Below are positions 20,409 to 30,602 of a stretch of 64,000 bases of DNA, one piece after another. The stretch lies in contig NC_061508.1 of NCBI RefSeq assembly GCF_022539505.1, positions 264,436,736-264,500,735 on the forward strand. Reading direction: 5' to 3'. Origin of the DNA: Lolium rigidum. Its lineage: Eukaryota; Streptophyta; Magnoliopsida; Poales; Poaceae. Numbering within the stretch: the stretch's first letter is position 1; the number at the start of each line of letters is the position of its first letter. The translations under genes were made by a program, and so were the position numbers. Under the pieces are notes generated by a model. It worked only from the letters and a program-made list of their open reading frames with translations, made no database searches and was not told where the DNA came from.

Positions 20409-23400
20409 TGGAAGACGGAGGAGGCGGCGGCGACTGGTTCGGCGACCCAGGCGTGCACGGCGAATCTCCGGCGTATGATGGCATGGAGGGCTTCGTCCTG
20501 CCCTCGCCGGTGCTGCAGCACGCGTCGCCGGTGCTGCAGCTGACGCCACCAAGCCCACCGCGTCCAGAGTCCGAGAAGTGGTGGACATCTGAGGGCATGA
20601 CGTCTCAGAATGACCCCATGAGCCATTACCTCTACAATGGTAGCGGGTAAGAGTTCTTTGCCCTCTGTAGACTACCTCTCTGTTCGATTTTGCCCTCTGT
20701 AGAGTAATCCCCTGTTCCATTTTGCCCTAGTGTTATTTCTGGCAATAATGTTGGTAGAATGACGATGTAGATTTACTAGAATGTTAATTTGGATAATAGG
20801 GAGAAGGCAGAGATGTGGGAGCTCTATTTTCAATTTGATGGAGCAAAATTTGTTCACAAAACTTTACATAGGACAGACATAAGGTTTCTGAAATTGTTGT
20901 CCATCATGGAGGAAGAGGGATATGGTCTGTGTGATTCCTTATATTATGTTAAAAATGAAGGAGTAGGACTGAGTGGATTAGAGCTAGTGGACAGCAACTA
21001 TAAGGTTGATGAAATGCTAGTGAAGTATGCAAGTACAAAGAAACTGGTGCTCACTGTGATGAAGGACAATAGGAAAAGAGCAATTGTTTTATCACCAATG
21101 AAGAGAAAGCATGCAAGCACAATTGACCTTGATCCAGAGGAAGAAGAGCCAATTGCACACCCTTTTCTGAGGCAAGACAGTTCCTTTTGTGATGGTTGGC
21201 GAGTCACAAATGGATGATCACAACTTTCCTCGGATGCACACACGGGAGAGTGTTAAGCGTGAGAAGGGTAAACATGTACTGGATCTAGAGACATGTATGG
21301 CAGAAGAAGAAGAAGAGGAATCTGAAGATGAGGATGATAGTTGGCTATATCCAGGCAGATTTGACCCATTAGCTGCAGAGAAGGCAAGAAGAGCTCAGGA
21401 AGAGGAAATGCACCAGAGAATTGCTGCTAGGAAGAAGAGGAATGTTGATCCAATGCTTCATTGTGAGGGGGAGAGTGATGTGGAGGATATTTATGACAAT
21501 GCAACTCAGTGTGATGATATTTCAACAATTCCAGCAGTGAAGAGGCAAGTGAAGAGGCCTGGTCCAACATTGAGATCACATTCTCAAGTAGAGGCAGATG
21601 TTATTCCAGATTGGGTTCCTTCTGATGATGAGGGTGACAAAGGATTTCGAAAGAAGAAGAGGATGATGGGTATGAGCCATTGCCTTTTGTGTTAGCGGGA
21701 GGGAGAAAGAGCAGAGGAAAGATGGCCAAGGAGAGGGTGTGGTATGATGATAGTAGACAGAATCCAGAGCAACAATTCATGGTGGGACTTTGCTTCAAAG
21801 ATGTGTATCAATTCAGGCAAGCTTTGGCTAGACTCCACATTGTGCAGGTCAGGAATTTCCATTACCACAGGAATACACCTTGTGTGGTGCAAGGACAAGC
21901 AGAAGAAAAATAATGAAGACAATGTGAAGGAGAAGGAGAAAAAGTGGGACTGTCCATTTTATATGACAGATGCCAAGATAAAAAATGAGGCAACATTTTG
22001 CATAAAGAAAATGGAGTTGAAGCACACATGCCCAACAGATCCATCTAGCACTAGGGTTAATGCAAAGTGGCTTAGTGGTACATATGTTACTGAATACAAA
22101 TCAAACATCAGCACTTCCATCAACACTTTGCAAGACAAAGCACAGAAAGATTTTGGAGTGGATGTTCCCAAGAGGATGGCTTACAGGGCAAGGACGAAGG
22201 CAATTGAGATGGTGATGGGTGATCACAAGCAACAATATCACAGACTAAGGGATTATCTGCAGACTGTTATAGACAAAAACCCTGGTTCCAGGTGCATTGT
22301 GACCACTGTCACAGGTCCAACAGATGAGCAGGTTGAAGCAATGAAGAAAGGACAGATGGTGAACATATCTTACAGCCCTAGATTTCATGGATTGTTCTTC
22401 TGTGTTAATGCTGCTAGAGAAGGGTTTCTACAGGGCTGCGAGACCATTTATTGGTTTGGATGGTTGCTTCATTAAGCTCACCTCTGGAGCTCAAATCCTT
22501 GCAGCTACTGGCAGAGATGGAAATAACAACATCTATCCAATTGCATGGGGAGTGGTTGCCAAAGAAGATACAGAGAATTGGCAGTGGTTTCTTGAGCAGT
22601 TGAAGCAAGCACTTGGTGGAGATCATGGACAGTTTGGGTACTACACTATAATGTCTGACGAGGCAAAGGGATTACTGAAAGCGAGTGTCCACTTGTGTTC
22701 CCTAATTCACCACGGAGAGTACTGCTCGAGGCATATATATGCCAATTTTCAGATAGCAGGCTTTAGAGGAGAGGACTTGAAGAAGTGCATGGATAATGCT
22801 GCATACTCATACACAAAAGATGGTTTTGATGAAGCAATGGAGGAGATGAAGAAGCAGAGTGAGGAAGCATGGAAATGGTTGAGCAAGATACCAGTGGAGG
22901 CATGGGCAAGGTTTGCAATGGACACCAAGCTGTCAAACAGATTTAGTGGTAAACAATGCGTCGGAGGTATTTAACAAATACATTCTTGATGTCGGGAACA
23001 AACCAATAGTGACAATGCTTGTAGGAATATATGACAAATGCATGGTCGGATGGGATGGAAAAAGAGATGGTGCAGAGTCAGCTGGATGGGAAACTACACC
23101 ACATTATGCAGAACTGCTGGAGTTGATGAAGAAGTACTCAAGAAATTGCATCCCTAAGGGGGCAGATAAAGGACTATGGCAAGTGAAAAGTGGGAAAGTT
23201 ACACATGAGGTCAACATTAGTTGTAGGACAAGCTCTTGTAGGAAGTGGCAGCTCACTGGCTTGCCCTGCAACCATGCAGTGAGTGCCATTTATAAGGCTG
23301 CTATGTGTCCAGAAGATTTTGTGTCTCCTTTTTTCACAAAAGAAATGTACTTGAAGAGCTACAAGCTCTGTATTCAATCCAATGCCAGCACAACATGGTT

Positions 23401-24066
23401 GGACTAAGACAGATACTGATTGACATCATGCCACCTGCATTCAAAGATCACTTGAAGGGTAGAAGGGCAGAAAAAAGGAGGAAGGGCAAATTTGAGCCTC
23501 CCACACCTAAAGAGACATCAAGAATGTCCACAATTACTTGTAGCAACTGCAACTTACGGGGCCACAAGTACACTAGCTGCTCACAACCTTTGAGGCCTGA
23601 CCTAGCTATGAGGAAAAACAATCACAAGGTAATGCACTCGTCAACGAGCACATCATACTTATTTCTACATTGCAATGTCCTAATTTATGCATGACATCTG
23701 CAGGCCAATAGAACAATGCCAACAGCAGATGCTTCTGGGACTAATGTACCTGCTAGTTCTTCTGGGACCAATGTACATCATGTAGCTCCAGGAAATGCTC
23801 CACCAAATGCTCCACCAAATGCTTCAAGATCTGCTCCAGGCACAGCTCCAAGGTATACTGCAAGGAATGCTCCAGGAAATGCTTCTTCATCTGCTCAAGG
23901 AAATGCTTCTTCATCTGCTCCAGGAAATGCTGGTTCATCTGCTCCAGGAAATGCTGGAAGATCTGCTCCAGGAAATGCCAGGGGTTTGTCTGGTTATTTC
24001 AATGCAGGAGCAAATGCTGGTCCAGGAAGAGATGCATCTGACCCTCCTCTCCAAGGAAGAAATTAG
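20409..24066 (+). pseudogene. MULE-1 MURA-like transposase (several frameshifts)
   Basis: Mutator-like DDE transposase. Exon 1 starts at ATG 20409 (Gly-rich, then Pro-rich) and ends at a GTAAGA donor (20647). Exon 2 opens near 20800 with a PB1-like region (WELYFQFDGAKFVHKTLHR). Acidic and basic linkers follow, then a zinc-binding DNA-binding-type region (KKWDCPFYMTD to LKHTCP, 21940-22040). The catalytic core has the three expected acidic residues in GLDGCFIKL (22456), MSDEAKGL (22652) and NNASEVFNKYI (22950). The SWIM zinc finger reads CRTSSCRKWQLTGLPCNHA (23220). A CCHC knuckle, CSNCNLRGHKYTSC, is at 23540, then an intron at 23629-23703 and a tail of APGNA-type repeats ending at 24066. At least four frame changes (near 21190, 21660, 22440 and 22940) break it, so it is probably inactive as assembled. 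Confidence 0.9.
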
Positions 24067-24271
24067 GTCCTTTGTACTGTTGGTCCTGCTAGATCATTTG
24101 GATGTGCATGTACCTGACATGGTTAAGACCATTTTGTGATGCCTGTAAACTAAAGGCCATGCCTGATGTGATGCTTATGACCTAAAGGCCATGCATGTAG
24201 ATGTTTAAGACCATTTTGTGATGCCTATGTTGTTTAAGACTATGATGTTTCAAACTATTGCTTAATGTCAA

Positions 24272-24650
24272 ATGTAAAATAGTCCTAAAGGTCTCGACAA
24301 AGTCGAAGCGTCAATGTCGAGACCTTTACAAATGTAAAATAACCCTAAAGGTCTCGACAAAGTCGAAGCGTCGATGTCGAGACCTTTCCAACTTTAAAAT
24401 AACCCTGAAGGTCTCGACAATGCCGAAGCGTCGATGTCGAGACCTTTCCAACTTTAAAATTACCCTAAAGGTCTCGACAATGCCGAAGCGTCGATGTCGA
24501 GACCTTTCCAACTTTAAAATTACCCTAAAGGTCTCGACAATGCCGAAGCGTCGATGTCGAGACCTTTCCAACTTTAAAATTACCCTAAAGGTCTCGACAA
24601 AGTCGAAGCCTCGATGTCCAGACCTTTCCAAATGTCAAATAACTCTAAAA
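24272..24650. repeat. Six 60-bp tandem units, each a hairpin
   Basis: Each exact 60-bp unit contains AAGGTCTCGACA, a short loop with GAAGCGTCGA, and TGTCGAGACCTT, so every unit can fold into a 12-bp stem. Units three to five are almost identical. The array lies between the convergent 3' ends of the two MULE-1 genes (transposase stop 24066, GRF gene stop 24853). It may help end transcription or give rise to small RNAs; both ideas are inference. Confidence 0.93.
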
Positions 24651-24852
24651 AAATTCTCACATAACAGATTCTCCACATAACACATATTTCTAACTCATTA
24701 TTTCTCCACAAACCAACCATCATTTAGTTCACCATTACAAACCAACCATCATTTGTTCAACATTACAAACCAACACATATTGTTCAACATTACAAACCAT
24801 AGGGAATTCAATTCAAACATGACAAATAAAATTAAACTGGTACACAAGCTAG

Positions 24853-25661
24853 CTACTCCTCACACATCTCCTTGATCTTCTTCAGCTTTGCCCTGGTGGT
24901 TTCCTTGAGCTCAAATAAATCCCCAATTATGTACTCAAGCTTTCTCTTCTCTTCTTTCAACTGATGTCTCTCCTTCTCTGCCTTAATTCTCATGCATTTG
25001 TGCATATTGCTGCTTGATGCATCCAGTGCCTTCTTCTGCTCTAACTCTGCCCTAGCATCAATCAATCCTTGCTCAGCTTGGGCCTTCAAGGCAAGTATCA
25101 CTTGCTTCTCCTCCACAATTTTCTTCATCTCTTCTTGAGCATTCCTCAGGTCAATGTGCATCTTCTCAATCTCATCTTTTATCTTGAACCTCTTCTCCAT
25201 GTTGTCCAGAGCATCATTAAGCCTGCCTTGCTTCTCTTGTCCATACAAATCCCACAACTTTGCCAATGATTTCCGAAGTGCAGGTGGCCACTCACCATCT
25301 ACCCACAGAAGAAAATCACAAGCTGGTTCTCCATCATGCCCTGCACACCCTAAGAACCTCCTCCCTGTCCAGCAACCATCAAATGCTACAAATCGAGCAG
25401 CTACAGCACCATGCTTGCAAGTCACAGTACTTGCACCATCATCAGCTAAACCGCAGAAATCAGAGTCGTAGGTAGTGTTCACACTCTAGCAGTTCGAAAA
25501 AACAAAGAAGAATCAGCCTAAATCCTCCTCAAAATCAAAATTCCCCCAATTCCTAACCCTGCAATTTGCCCAAATTATGACAGCATAAGTAGAGGACTCA
25601 CATCAGCGCCGAGGGAGCTCTGCTCTGAAGAGGAATCCTCGCCGTCACCCCACGAAACCAT
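24853..25661 (-). CDS. MULE-1 second gene: GRF-type zinc finger with long coiled coil
   Basis: Exon 1 runs from ATG 25661 to a GTGAGT donor after 25602 and encodes a short acidic Ser-rich peptide (MVSWGDGEDSSSEQSS). Exon 2 begins near 25487 after a CTAG acceptor and is open to the TAG at 24853. It holds a GRF-type zinc finger: a CKHG start, then GRRFLGC and CDFLLWVDGEWP (25300-25420). Next comes a coiled coil of about 150 residues rich in Lys, Glu and Leu. GRF fingers bind nucleic acid, often single-stranded DNA, in DNA-processing proteins. The second gene of a MULE is often an accessory factor of unknown role. The reading frame looks intact, unlike the transposase. The splice model is my reading of the consensus sites. 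Confidence 0.8.
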
Positions 25662-25777
25662 GGCCGTCTGTCCCTACGGCGGCGGAGATCTACGTCCGCG
25701 GCGACTGCTTCCAGTGCGACGGAACAGAGAGAAAGGAGAGAGGAAGGAGACGACCCAGCCAACGCCTTAAAACAACA

Positions 25778-25998
25778 GCCCTAACGCGCGCCCTAACGGC
25801 CGTCCGTCGACTGGTAGCCACGTCAGCTCTGACGGTGGGCCAGGGCTGCCAGAAACATGGTTAGCACGCTTGATCCGTTCAATCAGTGCTCCGCGTCGCG
25901 ACCGTGCCCCAAACATGGTAGTCATGTGACAATCGTGTCCCATTTGGTAGTTTCGCGTCATCTATGGCACAATTGTGGTAGTTTTTTGTCATTTACTC
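25778..25998 (-). repeat. MULE-1 right terminal inverted repeat
   Basis: 221 bp, the inverted partner of 20153-20372, with one extra A in the AAAAAA run near the end. It also carries the presumed promoter of the minus-strand GRF gene, whose ATG is at 25661. GGAAGAAAG follows at 25999-26007. Confidence 0.95.
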
Positions 25999-26424
25999 GG
26001 AAGAAAGCGGGGAATAGGCGAGAAGAGGCGGGAAGATCGCGCGGGAACGGGCGGTGGCATGCGAACGCCGGCTACGCGTGGAGGCTGCGGAGCACCAACG
26101 AGACGTCTCGCCTGCCCCTCCGTCGCCATTAAGGCAAAGATGCCGCCGTCTGTCACTGCGCGCGAATAATTTCCGTCGCGAGGTAGGCGACGGTTAGGTT
26201 AAAATTAACTGTACCGCTGACGGGTCGGCTCCGCCACTCCCCGCCTCGCTTTTTGTTGTGTCCGGCGTGCCCGGAGCGTCCCCTGTGGGACGGGGACGGG
26301 CTCGGTGCGCCGGACACTGTATCGGGGCGCGCCAGACAAAATTCGGGTTTGGGGGACGCGGCTGGAACGGTTTTTGAGTCCAGGCCCTAAATTGCTTTGG
26401 GGGACGCGGCTAAAGATGCTCTTA

Positions 26425-26816
26425 GCTAGTTCCGCCTTGCCACATTTTTTTCCAATGACTAACCTTCTCGTCCCTTCCCACGAGCTGGACCAAAAAAAAT
26501 CCCCAAATTACTCCCATGTTTTGTCTGCTTGGAGATGGCGGCGGCGATCCTGGTGGCGATGAAGCTAAGTTAGAAAATCTATTGGTTGCTGACTGGGGAC
26601 CGATGCCCTCTCATCCCACGAATTCGTCGGTCTCGGCAGGCTCTGGGCTGCGTGGAGCTTGGAGTTCGTCGCGGCCTTGGGTCTCCGTCGACTCGTTCTG
26701 GGAATCCGTTCTCGTTGTCGACGGCGGTGTCGGACACGTCGGCGCTGAGTGTCGCGACTCTCCCTGAAACACTACAGAGCTCCCATGGTACCCTTTGCGT
26801 TGTGAAGAGATGGCAA
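26425..26816. other. Spacer between the two Harbinger-like elements
   Basis: About 390 bp. A + strand frame (26516-26767) is moderately long and Gly/Ser/Val-rich, but I recognise no domain. It could be a decayed gene or retroelement fragment. I see no other feature. Confidence 0.4.
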
Positions 26817-27015
26817 TGAGGGCATCTACGGCGCGCGACGCATTTTAGCGTCCGCGCGCGTCCGTTTGCGTCGATCCTTTTGGTCGAAATCGACCGCGCG
26901 TTCGTTTGCGTCGGAGGTGGCTCCAGCGGCACGACGCATTTTTTAGGACGAATCTTTTTTTTAAACATGAAACATAGTTTACATACTTAAAAACATAAAA
27001 AATAAACCTAAACGC

Positions 27016-28113
27016 CTACTGCTCCTCGTCGCTGTGCTGCTCCTCGTCGCTGTCGAGCACGATGAGCTCCGGTATGACCCAAGGCCAGTTGCCATCCGGG
27101 GGAGCGTACGCCGGGCGCGCCGCCGCCGGTGCTCGAGGTTGAGGAGGCTGCGGCTGTGGCGGCGGTGGAGGCGCCCAGTACTGTGGCTGTGGCGGCGGTG
27201 GAGGCGCCCAGTACTGCGGCTGTGGCGGCGGTGGAGGCGCCCAGTGCTGCGGCTGTGGCGGCGGTGGAAGCGCCCAGGCCTGCGGCTGTGGCGGCGGTTG
27301 AGGCGCCCAGTGCTGCGGCTGCGGCTGTGGCGGCGGTGGAGGCGCCCAGTGCTGCGACTGTGCCGGCGGTGGCGGAGGCGCCGCCGACTCCAGGAGCGCC
27401 TGTCGAAGTGTTTCATCCGCCGACAGGCCCGGCGGCATGACGCCGGTGGCGTAGCGGGGCAGCGGCGGCTGCACAGGCACGTCGTACTCGGAGACGAGGA
27501 CGGCGACCTTTGCCATCTCGTCGTCCGTCATGTTGTCCGGGAAGTCGAAGTTCCGGCCCTCCGCCAAGGCCTGCTGCCATTCGTGGAAGACGACAGCGAC
27601 GTAGTCTCGCTGTCGTCCTTCACCTCCTCGCTATGGTACGCGAGTGCCTCGACGTAGTCGTCGTCGTCGTACACGGCGTAGGCTTCGTCGTCGTCGTCCG
27701 CGCGGTCGTCTGCATCGTTGTGCTACGTCTGCTGACGTCGCGTCCGCGCCTGCTGACGACGAGCCGGCGGTGCAGGGCCGAAGGGGTAATCCCTGTCGCC
27801 CATGAAGCCTGCCCTTCGTCTCCTGTCCGTCTCCGTGGACAGGTACGTACGCCAAAGCTCCGAGTCGATGGCGTACGCCGGATCGTCGCGGAGGTCCGCC
27901 GGCAGATACCGCCTCCTGCGCCGGATCTCCGCCGTCCGATCAGGCTCACGCGCAGGTACTGGAGGGATGGGCACCCGGCGGCAGCTGAGCCGCCAGCCGC
28001 CAGGCAGCTGCACGCCGGACCAGGCGTCGTCGCATGAGCCTCCCCACCGTGACGGGGAGCGGGATCTTCTTGGTGCCGCTGCCGGAGGCCTCAAAGTCAT
28101 TTTTCTTCCGCAT
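27016..28113 (-). pseudogene. Harbinger-2 cargo gene: basic N-terminus, UIM-like motif, Pro/Gln repeat tail (broken)
   Basis: The ATG at 28113 begins MRKKNDFEASGSGTKKIPLP. The frame then shifts near 28030 into WSGVQLPGGWRL, which continues with IPPVPAREP and DDPAYAIDSELWRTYLSTET. A TAG at 27725 and another frameshift near 27608 follow. The next part (FHEWQQALAEGRNFDFPDN, then MTDDEMAKVAVLVSEYD) reads to the TAG at 27016. LSADETLRQALLESAA fits the ubiquitin-interacting motif spacing. After it come seven or so copies of a (P)5QPQ(H/Y)WAP-like repeat (27150-27380) and an acidic end (DSDEEQHSDEEQ). It resembles a widespread class of grass element-borne hypothetical proteins. Its function is unknown to me. 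Confidence 0.7.
27150..27380. repeat. GC-rich coding minisatellite (about 36-45 bp units)
   Basis: Units of the form GGCGGCGGTGGAGGCGCCCA followed by GTACTG or GTGCTG and CGGCTGTG repeat about seven times. On the minus strand they encode the proline/glutamine/tryptophan repeat of the Harbinger-2 gene. Unit lengths are multiples of three, so copy changes keep the frame. Confidence 0.85.
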
Positions 28114-28828
28114 GGCGCTGCGGCGGTGGTGGTGCGAGTGGAGGCGTGGTGTGGGTGAAGGAGCGACGCGGCCGGTGGACTTTTAAGGGCGGCCGCGCGC
28201 GGGATACGATGCCATTGAAGGCGGCGCAGAAGCCCAGCCGCCGCCCGCCAGTGCGCGCGCAGAACAGGCAGCCGCGCCATTGATGGCGAAGCCTGCGGCG
28301 CAGACGCGGAAGCGCTGACCGCCGAAGCGGTGCCCTCGGTGCAGACTCGCTGCCAGGCGGCCCGGTGGGGAAGCGAGCAGAAACTTTGCGCGTCCGCGCA
28401 GCGTCCGTCGAGACGCAAACCTGGCGCATATTTGGACCAGGTTTGCGTCTCCGCGAATGGCCCGATCACTTTACGTCGCGCCGCTGAAGGTGGTGCACGA
28501 CGCATTTTCGATCACGGCGGACACAAACAGTCGCTGAGCATCCGTTTGCGTCGCGCCGCTGGAGATGCCCTGATGCTAGATTGTTTCTCGCTGGTGAGTG
28601 ATAGTCTGTGAAGACTTTTTGCTTGGAGGACCTGAGATCGATCTAAATTGCTCTTTGCCACCTTGCATGATTTTGTTTATTTTTTCTGGAAATTGAGATT
28701 TAGGTTATTCTTTTTGGTAAACACTATCTATCAGAGTCCGATGCCAGAGATTTGGTCGGACCTCTCCGTTGACGTCCATCTCTTTCAATCCAGCGGACTG
28801 GATTTCCACCTCGATTTTTCCTCCGTTA

Positions 28829-29102
28829 GGCTGCCCATAGTGGGAGTAACATAGCTAGTAACATCACACATCTCAAGACATTTTGGTGACATGGCATGCG
28901 AATAAATGAAGAAAGAGAGTGAGGTGGTAACTAGCTATGTTACCATAACATCACACACCCCAAGGTAAAATGAGTCTACAACATAATAAATGACACAATG
29001 CATGACACCACATATAAGTTACTACCCACTATGAAGGTAGTAACCTAGACTAGTAACATGACATATGTTACTAGTCTAAGTTACTCCCCACTATGAGCAG
29101 CC
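28829..29102. mobile_element. Tourist-like MITE (TTA duplication)
   Basis: A 274-bp element with inverted ends GGCTGCCCATAGTGGGAGTA and (reverse complement of the right end) GGCTGCTCATAGTGGGGAGT. It is AT-rich inside, with repeated AGTAACAT words. TTA flanks both sides (28826-28828 and 29103-29105). The TTA target and small size fit PIF/Harbinger-derived Tourist MITEs. Confidence 0.9.
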
Positions 29103-29105
29103 TTA

Positions 29106-30005
29106 ACCGTGCAAGTTTGATGACCGAAATCCCGAAAATTCTGGTCATAAACGCGTCCCAGATCTACCCCAAATCAAGCCCCCAACAAACTTTGCCTCCT
29201 CGTCGCTGTGCTACGGGAACGCATCGTCCCAATCGCTCCAACCGTGACGCGTGCTTCCCTCCTGGTCGTCACCTCCCCTTCCACCTGGTTCACTCATGCG
29301 CCGGCAACACGTGCGGCGCTCCGCCGTGATGAGATGTGTTGGGGCATCACTAACGGGCGGTTGGCGCAGGTGGTGTGAGAGGCGGCTTAACCAGGCCATC
29401 TAGACTACCATCCGGCAACCAAATCTTCGGGCCATAGACTGCGCGCTTCCACTGCTCACTTGAGCGACTACACGATCTGGGGAGAAAAGGTACTAGGAAC
29501 TGGCGTATGTCCCCATGTGTTCCTATTTTCTGAATTTTCTGAACACCAGATCCTTGTAGTCCTCTGCTATTTAAAATTGAACCAAATTTAACATTCGTTT
29601 CGTCAAATATTTTGCATCTCTAGGTTGTAGACTTTACGTGGTAGTATCACTCATGTTCATGTTGCTACGAGCTTTTTTTTTTCTACTTCCATGCATGCTT
29701 GTTAATCTATGTGAGAGATTTGTACTCCGTATTTAACAACCGATTCGTATACCATGCACCGAAGCTTCCATGGTACGCAAGTACATCTCGGCTCTGGCGG
29801 CAGCAGGTCCAGCAAACTCCACCAACTAATATCGGGTTCCCATGTAGCTCTATATTTCAGTTTCTATGGTTTTAAGTACAATATCCACTGATTTTTTGTT
29901 TGTATGATTTGGGCTCAGGAATATTCACTTGTTGTTTACTCACAGTTTTGATCATCTACATCTTTGCGCGGCATGGTCTTTTTCTTTCTAAAATTATATG
30001 CTTCC
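29106..30005. other. Unclassified sequence before CACTA-2
   Basis: I found no supported gene, terminus or long repeat in these 900 bp. Short open frames near 29093-29400 overlap on opposite strands and show no domain. Confidence 0.55.
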
Positions 30006-30256
30006 ACTCACTGGTGGAAAAACAGGCTTCCGGGAAGCCCCATAAGTCGCGAAGGTAAAGGAACCGCGACTAATGGGGTCTTTAGTCGCGGTTCGTGTGG
30101 CGAACCGCGACCAAAGGCCTGGGCCCAGGGCGCACGGTGGCCAGCTGGTGCACGTGGGGGGCTTTAGTCGCGGTTGGCCAGCCCAACCGCGACTAAAGGT
30201 GCCCGAAGGCCTTTAGTCGCGGTTGGCCAGGCCAACCGGGACTAAAGCCCCTCCCC

Positions 30257-30264
30257 TATATATA
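30257..30264 (+). promoter_or_regulatory. TATA box of the CACTA-2 transposase gene
   Basis: TATATATA at 30257-30264 directly follows the 5' subterminal repeats and precedes a leader with CCAACACTTAGCC. A likely donor (GTGAGTG) at about 30321 and an acceptor (AATGCAG) at 30596-30602 would place a leader intron immediately before the ATG at 30603. Confidence 0.6.
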
Positions 30265-30602
30265 CCCATCCAGCAGCCAACACTTAGCCATTTGGAGCCA
30301 TTCTCTTCACAAACTTCACAAGTGAGTGTTAGGTTTGCTTTTGGTTCCTCTTATGCACATAAGGTGTTTGATGAAATGCCCCAAGAGCATGAAACAAACA
30401 TGATATGAAGTGTTGGAGTCACACTTGAGCTTTCTCATTTATTTTTTCCTCCTCGATCGCGGTTAGCAACTTGAACCTTTGATGTGTCATTGATAAAATA
30501 TGCATGTGTGTGTAGTTCATTGTTTAATTTATATTGTTTGTAGCTAGTTAGTTTAACAAATGCATGATGGTTAATTATATATTTTATATTATAATAATGC
30601 AG

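Larger units (their letters stand above)
20153..25998 (+). mobile_element. MULE-1: complete Mutator-like transposon with two convergent genes
   Basis: The element has 220-bp terminal inverted repeats (20153-20372 and 25778-25998) starting GAGTAAATGACAAAAA. By eye they differ at three positions and one single-base indel. GGAAGAAAG flanks it on both sides (20144-20152 and 25999-26007), the 9-bp duplication of the Mutator superfamily. The + strand carries a MURA-like transposase gene and the minus strand a GRF zinc-finger gene. The genes converge on an array of 60-bp hairpin repeats. The near-identical ends mark this as one of the younger insertions here. Confidence 0.95.
18842..26421 (-). mobile_element. 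Harbinger-like element 1 (TTA duplication), containing a nested MULE
   Basis: The left end reads GAGCATCTCCAGTCGCGTCC and the right end, reverse complemented, GAGCATCTTTAGCCGCGTCC. Both continue into CCCCAAA. TTA flanks both sides (18839-18841 and 26422-26424), the target choice of PIF/Harbinger elements. Removing the nested MULE (20153-25998 plus one copy of its duplication) leaves an element of about 1.7 kb. It holds one minus-strand gene (19059-20033), not a Harbinger transposase. It is probably a non-autonomous element mobilised in trans that carries its own gene. Confidence 0.8.
26820..28570 (-). mobile_element. Harbinger-like element 2 (TGA duplication)
   Basis: The left end is GGGCATCTACGGCGCGCGAC. 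The right end, reverse complemented, is GGGCATCTCCAGCGGCGCGA followed by CGCAAACGGA. TGA flanks both sides (26817-26819 and 28571-28573). That departs from the usual TTA or TAA but keeps T-N-A. GCGACGCA-like and CGTTTGCGTC motifs recur just inside both ends. One minus-strand gene fills the element and there is no transposase. Confidence 0.75.

Noticed and set aside
24272..24650. CRISPR-like regular array
   Set aside because: Units are contiguous 60-bp tandem copies without variable spacers, in a plant transposon.
27034..27657. 207-residue + strand frame of Arg/Trp/Leu repeats
   Set aside because: Antisense of the Pro/Gln repeat gene. The minus-strand reading has non-repetitive conserved-looking parts, this one does not.
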